A stretch of 64,000 bases of DNA from Streptomyces griseiscabiei. GTDB taxonomy: Bacteria; Actinomycetota; Actinomycetes; Streptomycetales; Streptomycetaceae. The notes under the pieces were generated by a model, which saw nothing but the letters and a program-made list of their open reading frames with translations, ran no database searches and was not told where the DNA came from. Both the position numbers and the translations under genes were made by a program. Where the stretch lies: the NCBI RefSeq assembly GCF_020010925.1, contig NZ_JAGJBZ010000003.1:372001-436000 (forward strand), written 5' to 3'. This document shows, in pieces, positions 34,705 through 43,284 of the stretch. Numbering within the stretch: the first letter of the stretch is position 1; each line of letters starts with the position of its first letter.

Positions 34705-36206
34705 GCGACATGAGTGCCCTTGGGGGACACGTGCAGACCGAGAATGCCTCCTCGCTCGACGAGGTGCTCGCGAAGGTGCGCCGACACCGCATGCATCTCT
34801 CGCGGCTGATGAACGCTCACGACGCGACCCGCCTCGTCCTCGGGTTGCTGTACCTGAGCCGGAAAGCGCACGCCGAGCCCGGCTCCGGCGTACCGACATG
34901 GGCGTGGTTGACGGGGCAGCCGGCAGGGCGCGGCTCGGGAATCCGCGCCGCCGTGAACACATGTCTGAGCCACTGGCTTCCCCCGATCGACGAACAGGGC
35001 GCTGACGCGGGCACGAGGAACCTGATGCCTGTTCCGTCCGCTGGTTCCGAAGGACACCTGCACGCTCTCGTCCAGGCCATCGGATCCATCCAGCGGGTCG
35101 GGCCCCTGCTCGATCAGTGTCTCCGTGACCTCTCGGCGGAACAGGCCGAGGGCAGCCACTACTTCACGCCGGATGACATGGCGCGTCTCATGGTCGGCGC
35201 GGCCGTCCCCCGTGACAGGCACAGAGTGCTGGACCCGGTCTGCGGTTCAGGCGGACTGCTCGTCGAGAGTCACCGCTACGTCCGCGAAAGCGTCGGGCTG
35301 GACCCGACCATGTCCTTGCAGGGAAAGGAGCAGCACGCCCCCACCTCACAGGTGGCCCGCATGAACCTCGCGGTACGTGGGATCACGGCTCACGTCTTCC
35401 CACCCGGTGACAGCCTCGCGGAGCCCGAACCCGAGCTTCACGACATCATTCTGGCCAACCTTCCCTTCAACCAGCGTGACTGGGCACCGGAGGACAACAC
35501 GGAGCAGGGCGCCCGCCGGTCGCCTTCCCCGATCCCGGTCGATCCCCGGTGGCCGGAGGAGCCTCCGTCCAGAGGGTCCGCCGACTCCGCGTGGATTCAG
35601 CACATCACGCACGCGATGGCTCCGGCCGGACGTGCCGTCTTCCTGATGGCCGACAGGGTGGCCAACAGCAGACAGCCCGTCACCCGAAGGCTCCGCGAAC
35701 GCCTCCTGCGTGACGATCTCGTCGAGTGCGTGATCGCTCTGCCACCACGCGTGTTCGGTCACACCAAAGCCCCCGCCTGCCTGTGGGTGCTCAACAAGGA
35801 CAAGGGCGCGCGCCCCGGCTGGGGTGTCAGGGACCGCCGCCGGCAGGTGCTCTTCATCAACGCGCGGCGAGCCTTCGAACCGGTCCCGAATTCGAGAGCG
35901 CGGAGGCTGGGCGAGAAGAACACGGCATCGGTCCTGACCACCCTGGCGGCCTGGCGTGGCCTCTCCGACAACGGTGCTGCGGCCTCGCCGTACAACGACG
36001 AGGTCGGATGGTCCCGAAGCTGCTCCACCAAGGAGATCGCCGACCGGGAGGCCAGCCTGATGCCGACCTCGTACGCCGTGGAGCCTCCCGGTCCAGAGCG
36101 GGACACACGGAGCCGGGTCGAGCAGCTCAAGCTCGAACTCACCGATCAGTTCGAGCAGATGCGCGCCTTGGAGCTCCGACTGCTGGACGCCTTGGAGGAG
36201 ATCTGA
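34701..36206 (+). CDS. N6-adenine DNA methyltransferase, type I (HsdM-like)
   Basis: A 501-residue methylase. A helical N-terminal domain (about 1-145) contains HYFTPDDMARLMV, the usual lead into the catalytic domain. Motif I is DPVCGSGGLLVES near residue 177. Motif IV reads ILANLPFNQRDW near residue 251, where the canonical motif is NPPF. The second Pro is kept, but the first is replaced by Leu, which could affect activity. The C-terminal helices (SRVEQLKLELTDQFEQMRAL) probably contact the specificity subunit encoded directly downstream (TGATG junction). No HsdR gene is adjacent. Confidence 0.85.
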   Translation: MSDMSALGGHVQTENASSLDEVLAKVRRHRMHLSRLMNAHDATRLVLGLLYLSRKAHAEPGSGVPTWAWLTGQPAGRGSGIRAAVNTCLSHWLPPIDEQGADAGTRNLMPVPSAGSEGHLHALVQAIGSIQRVGPLLDQCLRDLSAEQAEGSHYFTPDDMARLMVGAAVPRDRHRVLDPVCGSGGLLVESHRYVRESVGLDPTMSLQGKEQHAPTSQVARMNLAVRGITAHVFPPGDSLAEPEPELHDIILANLPFNQRDWAPEDNTEQGARRSPSPIPVDPRWPEEPPSRGSADSAWIQHITHAMAPAGRAVFLMADRVANSRQPVTRRLRERLLRDDLVECVIALPPRVFGHTKAPACLWVLNKDKGARPGWGVRDRRRQVLFINARRAFEPVPNSRARRLGEKNTASVLTTLAAWRGLSDNGAAASPYNDEVGWSRSCSTKEIADREASLMPTSYAVEPPGPERDTRSRVEQLKLELTDQFEQMRALELRLLDALEEI

Positions 36207-37426
36207 TGGAAGCCGATGCCGACCAGGTCGACTCGGGTAAAGGGGCTTGGCGGACGACCTCCATCAAGCATGAGCGGATCCACGGGCGCATCTACACCAC
36301 TTCGGGTTTCCTCGATGACGACGTGCCTGCCGATCGGACTGCGGGAGTCGTCAGCTCGACGTTCGTCCAGAACGGCAGGATCCTCTCGCCCAGGGCCAAG
36401 GAGTGTCGCCCCGGCGGATCCCCGCCCAGCCGGGCAATCCTCGAGGAAGGCGACCTGGCCGTCGTACTCGTCCGACGGGTGGGCGATTCCGCGCTGGTCA
36501 CCGCCGAGCACGCCGGATGTACAGCGACCAGGTCCATCGGCATCATCCGCGCTGAGCCGCACCTGGTGCGGTGGCTCCGTATCTGGCTTCAGACACCGAC
36601 GGCGAAGGCTCGCATCGACGAGGACGTGACAGCACATGTCGAGCCCACCGTCAGTCTCGACACCCTCCACCGCATGCTGTTTCCACTGCCTCCACCAGAC
36701 GTCATCAACGCGTATCACCAGGCCTTCGGCCTCATCGAGGAGACGACCGCCCTCTACCAGGAGACCGCACGCAAGGCCGTGGAACTGGCCGACGCCCTTC
36801 ACGACGACTGGGCGGTGACGATTCCGCCATGGGAGACACGGCCGCTCGCGAAAGTCGCCAAGTCGAGGACGGGCAAAGGTTCTGAGCGTTCGCTTCCTCC
36901 GCCGCCCGCCGAACCCACCGCCGACGTAACCGGTGCAGTGGCCCCTAAAGATCTCTACGACCTCCCCGTGCCCCATGTCCAGAGGTTCCGTCTGAGCAGT
37001 CCAGCGAACGACGGCGAGGTACATCCTCCCGGCACCTTGTTGCTGAGCACCCGCTCCGACGGTGCACACATCGCTGTGCCGAGCCGACCGGTGACACCTC
37101 TCAGAGGCGTTGTGGCTGTACGACCTGCTGAGGACGAGGACGGTTGGTGGCTGCTCCACGAACTCAGGAGCAGGAGCAGCGCCATCACGCGGCTGGCGCA
37201 GGGTCAGAACGGGCGGGAAATCTCCGCCGGCGCCCTCAAGCGCCTGGAGGTCACCTGGCCGGACCGGTTCACGCGCACCGAGTTCCACGCTATGGCCGAT
37301 CCCCTGCACACGGCGTCGCGACTCCTGGTCGCCAAGATCGCGACGCTGCACACCCTGCGGGACGCGCTCCTGCGCGACATCTCAGCGAAGGCCGGCATCC
37401 TCCGGGAACCGACAACGACGCGGTGA
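36206..37426 (+). CDS. Type I restriction-modification specificity (S) subunit-like protein
   Basis: A 406-residue protein in the position and size range of HsdS. The architecture fits two target-recognition domains (about residues 20-160 and 240-385). They are separated by a coiled-coil-like spacer (AYHQAFGLIEETTALYQETARKAVELADAL) and followed by a second helix (KIATLHTLRDALLRDISAKAG). Start at 36206 overlaps the methylase stop by one base. The partner endonuclease HsdR is missing within the window, so the pair may be an orphan methylation system or part of a non-classical defence system. Recognition sequence cannot be read. Confidence 0.75.
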   Translation: MEADADQVDSGKGAWRTTSIKHERIHGRIYTTSGFLDDDVPADRTAGVVSSTFVQNGRILSPRAKECRPGGSPPSRAILEEGDLAVVLVRRVGDSALVTAEHAGCTATRSIGIIRAEPHLVRWLRIWLQTPTAKARIDEDVTAHVEPTVSLDTLHRMLFPLPPPDVINAYHQAFGLIEETTALYQETARKAVELADALHDDWAVTIPPWETRPLAKVAKSRTGKGSERSLPPPPAEPTADVTGAVAPKDLYDLPVPHVQRFRLSSPANDGEVHPPGTLLLSTRSDGAHIAVPSRPVTPLRGVVAVRPAEDEDGWWLLHELRSRSSAITRLAQGQNGREISAGALKRLEVTWPDRFTRTEFHAMADPLHTASRLLVAKIATLHTLRDALLRDISAKAGILREPTTTR

Positions 37427-37543
37427 TCGGTCGAGCCCTTCAGATCCGTTGCCGCTTCGGCGGCCGACCAGTACCCGTCGCTCTCTTCACCTCGGGCTAC
37501 GGCTCGCAGTGTGCTGGCCGAGGTTCGGCCAGTCCGAGGTCCA

Positions 37544-37760
37544 TCAGGATTGTTGAGCCAGTGCGAAAGGCTGGTTGCGGGGGTCGTGGGGTACGGAAGC
37601 GGCGAATTCGAGGCTGCGTTGTGGGGCCAGGGCTCTGGGGCCCACCAGCCCGGTGAGCCGGTAATGGCGCCAGAGGGGAATGGCCTTGCGGGCATCGACC
37701 ACGACGAGGTCGGGCCGACGCCAGACGACCAGTGCCCAGGCCCCCCCGCCGGAGTCCGAG
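37544..37760 (-). pseudogene. Fragment of an unidentified gene
   Basis: A minus-strand stretch with coding-like codons and natural-looking protein (ALVVWRRPDLVVVDARKAIPL, then LWRHYRLTGLVGPRALAPQ), ending at a stop at 37544. No intact start or family recognised. It lies beside the truncated TIGR04141 gene and is probably debris from the same rearrangement. Confidence 0.3.
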
Positions 37761-37825
37761 CCCGAGTCGGCCCAGGCTCCGACCAGGGCCTGGTGCCGCA
37801 CACCCCGGGCGGAGGGCGAACCGAC

Positions 37826-38570
37826 ATGACCCTGATCCCGGGCGGAGCCTCGGTGTGGAGCCTCGGCATCGCCGAGCACGCCCAGATCGTGCGCCGCCTC
37901 GGCGGCCCCCTGGACGACATCCCCCTCACCATCTCCCGGGACAATCCGACGAAGGTCACCAGCCCCGAGGGCGGTGCCGGCCTGCGCCTGCGGCTCGGTG
38001 TGGAGAGCACCGACCTCATCGCCGACATCTGTGCGGTCGCCCGTGTGCTGCGCGAGGACAAGCCCAGCCCGGAGCCGGAGTTCGTCGAGCACGCGGTACC
38101 CCTCGACGATCCCGGCCTCCTCACCCGACTGGAGGCCATCCTCGACGACCTCCTGGGCCAGGAGCCCGCCGGGAGGACCACCGTCGCGGTCCCCGCCGAC
38201 CACTGGGACGACTACGAGGCTGCCCAGGCGTTCAGGGCCAGGGTCAACAGCGACGCGGCGGGCCGGTCGACCGACGACTTCGACCTCGGCTACGTCCTCT
38301 GCCGGGCCAGCGTCCAGCGTGCGGGCAGCCGCGTAGCCGCGCTCCGGGAAGGGACCGTGATCCTCTATCGGCACGGCCGCGCCGACCGGGCCGACGAGAT
38401 CCGGACGTCCAGCGCCCTCCGGTGGATCGAGGCGGCGGTGTCCCTCGCCTCCCACCGGTTCTTCCTGATGGACGACCACTGGTACGAGATCGACCAGGAG
38501 TATCTGAAGACGATCCGCTCGCACGCCGACCGCCTGATCACCGACTCCCCGTCCGTGGACCTGCCCCGTG
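37826..38570 (+). pseudogene. Truncated TIGR04141 (DUF6119)-family gene
   Basis: Residues encoded from 37826 resemble the sporadically distributed TIGR04141 family: SGLRLRLGVESTDLIADICAV-like and VPLDDPGLLTRLEAILDDLL blocks, then the hallmark RFFLMDDHWYEIDQEYLKTI. Family proteins are usually more than 500 residues. Here both ends are lost: the N-terminus starts abruptly at 37826, and after DSPSVDL near 38565 the frame runs on to 38797 in unrelated sequence. The family often sits in mobile or restriction-rich regions. Likely non-functional. Confidence 0.5.
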
Positions 38571-38781
38571 GATCTCGGTGTCGTCCTCACCGGTCACCCG
38601 AAGCACACCGAGGAAGAAGTCACCCTTCGCTCGCCCGCTGTAGCAGTGCAGTGACTCAGCCCGGGCGCGATGCGTACGCCCGCACCGAGAGGAGGCAGGA
38701 GATCGCTCCTCGGGGAGCCGCCGGGAGCCGGATCTCGAAGATCACCCCCAGCTGGCTCCCAAGCCAGGGTCGCAAAGCAAA

Positions 38782-38817
38782 TCAGGCCCGGTGCTGATCT
38801 CTCAGCACCGGGCCTGA
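38782..38817 (-). terminator. Strong hairpin downstream of the tRNA-Pro fragment
   Basis: TCAGGCCCGGTGCTGA and its exact complement form a 16-bp stem with loop TCTC. On the minus strand it follows the tRNA 3' end by 15 nt, which is the normal place for a tRNA terminator. Confidence 0.8.
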
Positions 38818-38832
38818 CCTGACATTCCGTCT

Positions 38833-38875
38833 GTCGGGGTGGCGGGATTTGAACCCACGACCTCTTCGTCCCGAA
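38833..38875 (-). other. 43-nt 3' fragment of tRNA-Pro(CGG): candidate attachment site
   Basis: Read on the minus strand, the block starts at the anticodon loop TTCGGGA, continues CGAAG-AGG, the T-arm GGGTTCAAATCCC and the acceptor half CCACCCCGAC, and stops there. The 5' half of the tRNA is absent; upstream of TTCGGGA the sequence diverges. A 3'-end-only tRNA copy next to its own terminator is the classic footprint of an element that integrated into a tRNA gene (the actinomycete element pSAM2 uses a tRNA-Pro). The intact tRNA should then be at the other end, to the right. Confidence 0.75.
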
Positions 38876-39010
38876 TGAGGTTCGGTTGCTGATCTTGCCA
38901 GCATGGATGGTGTTTTCCCCGGTCAGGGCGTTGGGATGCTTTGGTTTCGGGTGGCCTCGAACGGGTTCGGGGAGCGGGTTGGCTCCCAGATGGCTCCCAG
39001 CGGGGGAGGG

Positions 39011-41268
39011 TCAGCGTGCGTCGTCGAGCTTGCGCATCAGTTCGGTGACCAGGGCGCGATCACGTGCCGTGTCAGAACGCCCGGCGGAGTTCCACTGCTC
39101 CTGATCCTTCCGGAGCCGCTCGTCTCGCTCAGCCGCCCGAGCCGCAGCCACACGCTCGGCCCGCTCCTGTACGAGGGCGAACTCCTCCGGCAGCTCGTCC
39201 TCGGCACCCTGCTCCCAGAGGAAGTCCAGCAGCTCCTCCATCGAATCCGGGTACGCGTCGAGCGGTTCTCGCTCGGCCGCTCGTCGGCGCAGCTCGTCCA
39301 GGGCACATCGGACGAGGACTTGGGTCACCGGCTCACGGACCACTGCGGACGGTATCGCGTGCAGTTGGTGATTCAGCTCGATGCACCGGTACCAGTCGCC
39401 AGCTTCGGCGCTCTCCAGCAGATCGGTGTGGATCACATCGGCAACCCCTTCCCGGAACCGCTCCGCGTGCTCCTGCGGCACCAGGGGGCTGGCGTCGAGC
39501 GCGTTGGCCAGGCGCACCAGGTGGTCGAGGGGGACGAGGTGGATGAACGGGAGACGCGTTCCCCTCGTCACGTAGGCGGCCAGAGCAGGGGAGCCCAGTA
39601 GCTCGGCCGTCTCCAGCGCCCACTCGAGATGGGTCGACAGGCTCTCGTCTCCATAGGCCGGCCCGGCCTCCAGATCGTCTTCCATCTCACGGACGGCGGC
39701 GGTCACGGCTGGCTCGTTCTCCCGGAATCCGGCTAGGATCCCCGCGCCGTCGGCCAAGCGGGCCGCTGCGACGAGCCGGTGCAGCTGTTCCCCATGAATG
39801 AGGGCACCGATCAACTCCGGGAAGCAGGTCCGACCGGCGTCGAGGTGGAAGCGGACGTAGTCCTCGATCGAGGGGTTGTGGAACGCCACTCGCCCTTGTT
39901 CCACGGAGACCATCGTGCCGTCCAGTAGCTGCAGTGCCCTGCGGAACGTCCGGCCATCCACCGTTAGTCCCATTCCCTCTCGATACCAGCGCCAGGACTC
40001 CTCTAGGTCCTCCAGATCGGCGGCGCCGAAAGTGAACAGGACCTCCAGCATGTGGACGGCCTCGTCCGTCAGCTCGTTCTCCACGATGCGTTCCCAGACG
40101 CGGCGCGGATCGTCCAAGTTTTCCAACATCGCTGCGGTGACGTCTTGCCCCCGGCGTGCGGACAACCGGAGGGTCTCCTCGACCAGTCGCGGATTGAAGT
40201 TCTTGTGCTGGACTACCGGGCGCCAGACCGCCGGATCGGCGAACCGGCGCTTGTCGTCCGCCGGTAGGGAAGAACGATGGACGTGGTTGTAAAGGATCTG
40301 GCCCCGTACACGCAGATCCAGATCGGTCAGCTGGATCACGCTAGCTGCGTCCGACACGTCCGGCTCCGCCAGCCGCTCGTGCCGGAGACGGGCGTGCTCC
40401 AGCAGGTAGCCACGGGTCGTCATCACCAGCGCTTTACCCGGCGTCTTCTGATCTCCCGGATCACCGACAGCAGACGGTTGTCCTCGTTCTTGTTCAACGC
40501 CGCATCCAGGGTCGTACTCCCCAGGAAGTCGTCGTAGAGGAACGCCTGTCGGGTGTCGTCGCGCCACACGGTGCCGATCTCGTCGACGTCCTGGGAGATT
40601 TCGTGGACCTCGTAACCGTTACCCATCAGCCAGGCCGTGAGCATCAGCGCCACTGTCGTCTTGCCCACCCCGGGGCTGCCCGCGATGACACAGACTCGCT
40701 GGGTGTCCAGTAGCTGCTTGGCTCGTTCGAAGCCCTCGTGCGGGACGAAGGTGTCGGCGACGCCCGGCAGCCGTTTCTCAAGCCACGACGAGCGCAGGTA
40801 CTGGTCCTGGTTCAGCACGGTCTGGAGGACGGCGGTGCTGCTCAGCCAGAGCCGGAAGTGTCGTCGGACCAGGTCCGGGTGGCGCAGCAGCTCGGCGACG
40901 ATTTCGTCCACGCCGTACAGGTCGCCGGTGCTGCGCACGTATGGGGCGAAGGCACTGCGGAGCTCTTCCTTGCCGCCGGCGGTCAGACCGACCGTCGTGG
41001 CGACGATGTAGCGGTCGGGTGCAAGTGCGCGAACCTTGGGCAGTTCATCCTTGATCAGGCGTCCGATCAGCGTCTTCTGGGTCGCGCGCGGCCAGTGCTT
41101 GCACTGCACGACGGTTGTCCCGGCGGGACCGGTGTGCCGCAGGTCGATGCCGCGGTCTCGGCCGCGCGGGAAAATTTCCAGCGGTATGCCGAGGACATCA
41201 CTGAACAGATCACGACAGACCACCTCAAAATCATGGTCCGTCAAACGCCCCAACTCGAAAGAGTCCAT
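39011..41268 (-). pseudogene. Mrr-like nuclease / nSTAND3 NTPase, frameshifted
   Basis: Two minus-strand frames together make one protein. The first starts ATG at 41268 (MDSFELGRLTDHDFEVVCRD) with an Mrr-like nuclease core (GRDRGIDLRHTGPAGTTVVQCKHWPR) and a P-loop (IAGSPGVGKTTVALML), and ends REIRRRRVKRW-stop at 40423. The second continues from KALVMTTRGYLLEHARLRHERL to the stop at 39011. The nSTAND3 family normally reads LLS-IREIRR then LTTR-YIL without a break, so a single-base loss near 40435 (AGACGCCGGGTAAA) split the gene. It could be decay, a sequencing error or programmed frameshifting. The sensor C-terminus is otherwise intact. Confidence 0.75.
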
Positions 41269-42126
41269 GTCGTGTTCGCCTTTGGATGCCGACCAGCCTC
41301 CGTTCTCCCGTAGCAGACCGGGCGCTGGCCAATGCAGGTCAGGGTCTTGTCGTGGGTTGTCTCCGGAAGGCGGGTGGGCGTACGCAGCGAAGAGCTGACC
41401 TGCTGTCTTGGGACGGGGAAAGCATGGGCGGGAGTCGACGGCACCCACCGTGCGAGGTATCTCCGCCATCACGGTACCTCGCATCTCCGTGAGCGATGTC
41501 GACAACCGGGATCTGAATCTGTAAGTCGTCCAATTCGTTGCTGCTGCACCTGGATTTTCTACCATGGCCTAAGAGAATATCGACTGCGTTACTCAGGGCC
41601 GAGAGGCGTCGAACTTGAGCCCATTGGGAACTCTCCCTAGCTGCTTTTCCCGCTCGCGCGACCACCTCATTAGCACCTCGATTTTCCATTTTGCCGGCTT
41701 GGTCGTATTACGCGCGATGTCTCAAAAGCGAGGAGCCTCGCGTGGCGAGCGTGCCATCAATATTCGTCAATCATTGCAGACCGTGGCCAGGAAGGTCTCC
41801 GAAGGGTCATAGGGCGACTTTCCCGGATGGGAGAGGACTCACGGGAGTCGGCTGCGCCGCCGCTGATTGGGGCTTTAGCCTCTGCGGCAAACCTAGCGCC
41901 CACAGTGTGGCGAGTCAACGAGTCGGACTTAGTGCCCAAATTGACGCTCGCGCGTCGCATCTCCGGCCTTTATCGATTACCGCTCCGTATGTCAATTAAT
42001 CGGGCTTTCGCTTGCGCTTGGCTGATCTGCCGTTCTAGCTTTTCTCCACTGGATCGAGGGGAGGCCAACGGCATCGCTCGAGGTCCAGGTAATTCACATT
42101 TCAATCCAGGGGGAGGCGTCTTCGAA
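41269..42126. other. 858-bp lower-GC region between divergent defence genes
   Basis: No convincing gene. The stretch from about 41600 to 42110 is notably richer in A/T (TTCCATTTTGCCGG, CAATATTCGTCAATCATT, GTCAATTAATCGGG) than its surroundings, which is typical of horizontally acquired promoter regions. The sigma-DrmA-DrmB operon starts at its right edge, and the Mrr-nSTAND3 gene at its left edge. The frame of the sigma gene remains open back to 41827, but without family similarity there. Confidence 0.5.
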
Positions 42127-43284
42127 GTGGAAGACGTGGTCGAAGCCTGCGTCGAGGCGCTTATGGAGGACAGCGAGCGTCTGGGCCAGCTTGAGCGTGC
42201 TCACGTGGTTCAGGTTGCGAGCCGTCGAGGCATCGATCCGCAGCAGGTGGGGCGTGTCATCACGGTGCTGCGCGAGTACGGGGTGCTGAGCGAAGAACCG
42301 GGGGGCGAGGGTGCAGATCGCGGTGGGATCAGGACGGACACCGGGCCGACGGCGTTCAGCGGAGACAACCAGTCAGATACCTATCCGGGACGGATCGGGC
42401 GCCACCGCATCTTGGCGGCTGAGGAGGAAGTGGCGCTGGGCCGACGCATCCAGATGGGACTACGGGCAGCGGAGTCCGCAGAGGGCGGTGAGGTGTCGGA
42501 TGAAGTGGCTGAGCTGGTACGTGACGGTGAGACGGCTCGCAGGGTGCTCGTCCGGCACAACGTGCGCCTGGCTATCGATATCGCGAGGCGGCACTTGCCG
42601 AGCGCGGGCGACCTGGAGCTTGACGACCTGATCCAGGACGGAGTCCTGGGGCTCAACCGTGCAGCGGAGAAGTTCGATCCAACGCGGGGCTACAAGTTCT
42701 CGACGTACGCCAGTTGGTGGGTGCGGCAATCGGTAAGCCGGGCCATCGCGAACACTAGCTCTGCGGTCCGCTTGCCGGTGCACGTCCGCGACGACCTGCG
42801 GCGTGTGCAGCAGTACGCGCGCCGTTTCGAGGAGCGCAACGGACGGTCCGCGACAGTGGCGGAGCTGGCCGAGGGACTGAGTGAGAAGCGAGAGGAGATC
42901 AAAGCTCTGTTGGACTACTCCGCCCCCATCATCCACCTGGATATCCCAGTGGACGAGGAAGGTTGTGCCACTCTCGGCGATCTGGTGCTTGCCGCCAAGG
43001 CGGAACGGCCGGAGGACGAGATCATCCGCCGGCTCTTGAAGGAGCAGATCCTCACGACCATCAGCACTCTGCTCGACGGCACCGATCCACGTCTGGCGCG
43101 GTTGTTGGAGGGCCGCTTCGGACTGGATGGCGAGGATCCCATGACGCTCGACGCGTTGGGCAAGGAGTTTGGCTGCACCCGCGAGTGGGTGCGTCAACTG
43201 GAGAAGAAGTTGCTTGAGCGGCTGCGGGATAACTGCCGCCTCAGGCAACTAACGCTGGAATTCTTGGCGATGGAGGCGGCGTGA
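42127..43284 (+). CDS. RpoD-like sigma-70 family factor, first gene of a DrmA/DrmB operon
   Basis: A 385-residue protein with the layout of a group 1/2 sigma factor. Region 1.2-like IGRHRILAAEEEVALGRRI is near residue 92. Region 2 is VRLAIDIARRHLPSAGDLEL, DDLIQDGVLGLNRAAEKFD and KFSTYASWWVRQSVSRAIA. Region 3 includes DDLRRVQQYARRFEERNGRSATVAELA. Region 4 is FGCTREWVRQLEKKLLERLR. The first 60 residues form a separate helical domain. GTG at 42127 has GGGAGG ten bases upstream. The stop overlaps the DrmA-like start (GTGA), so production is coupled. It may direct RNA polymerase to its own operon or have lost that role. Confidence 0.88.
   Translation: MEDVVEACVEALMEDSERLGQLERAHVVQVASRRGIDPQQVGRVITVLREYGVLSEEPGGEGADRGGIRTDTGPTAFSGDNQSDTYPGRIGRHRILAAEEEVALGRRIQMGLRAAESAEGGEVSDEVAELVRDGETARRVLVRHNVRLAIDIARRHLPSAGDLELDDLIQDGVLGLNRAAEKFDPTRGYKFSTYASWWVRQSVSRAIANTSSAVRLPVHVRDDLRRVQQYARRFEERNGRSATVAELAEGLSEKREEIKALLDYSAPIIHLDIPVDEEGCATLGDLVLAAKAERPEDEIIRRLLKEQILTTISTLLDGTDPRLARLLEGRFGLDGEDPMTLDALGKEFGCTREWVRQLEKKLLERLRDNCRLRQLTLEFLAMEAA

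Noticed and set aside
34701..37426. A complete type I restriction-modification system
   Set aside because: No HsdR-like gene lies next to the methylase and S subunit or elsewhere in the window.
38833..38875. A functional tRNA-Pro gene
   Set aside because: D-arm, 5' acceptor half and the 5' side of the anticodon stem are missing.
41339..41689. A 116-codon minus-strand frame upstream of the Mrr-nSTAND3 gene
   Set aside because: No ribosome site, no family resemblance, and composition unlike nearby genes.
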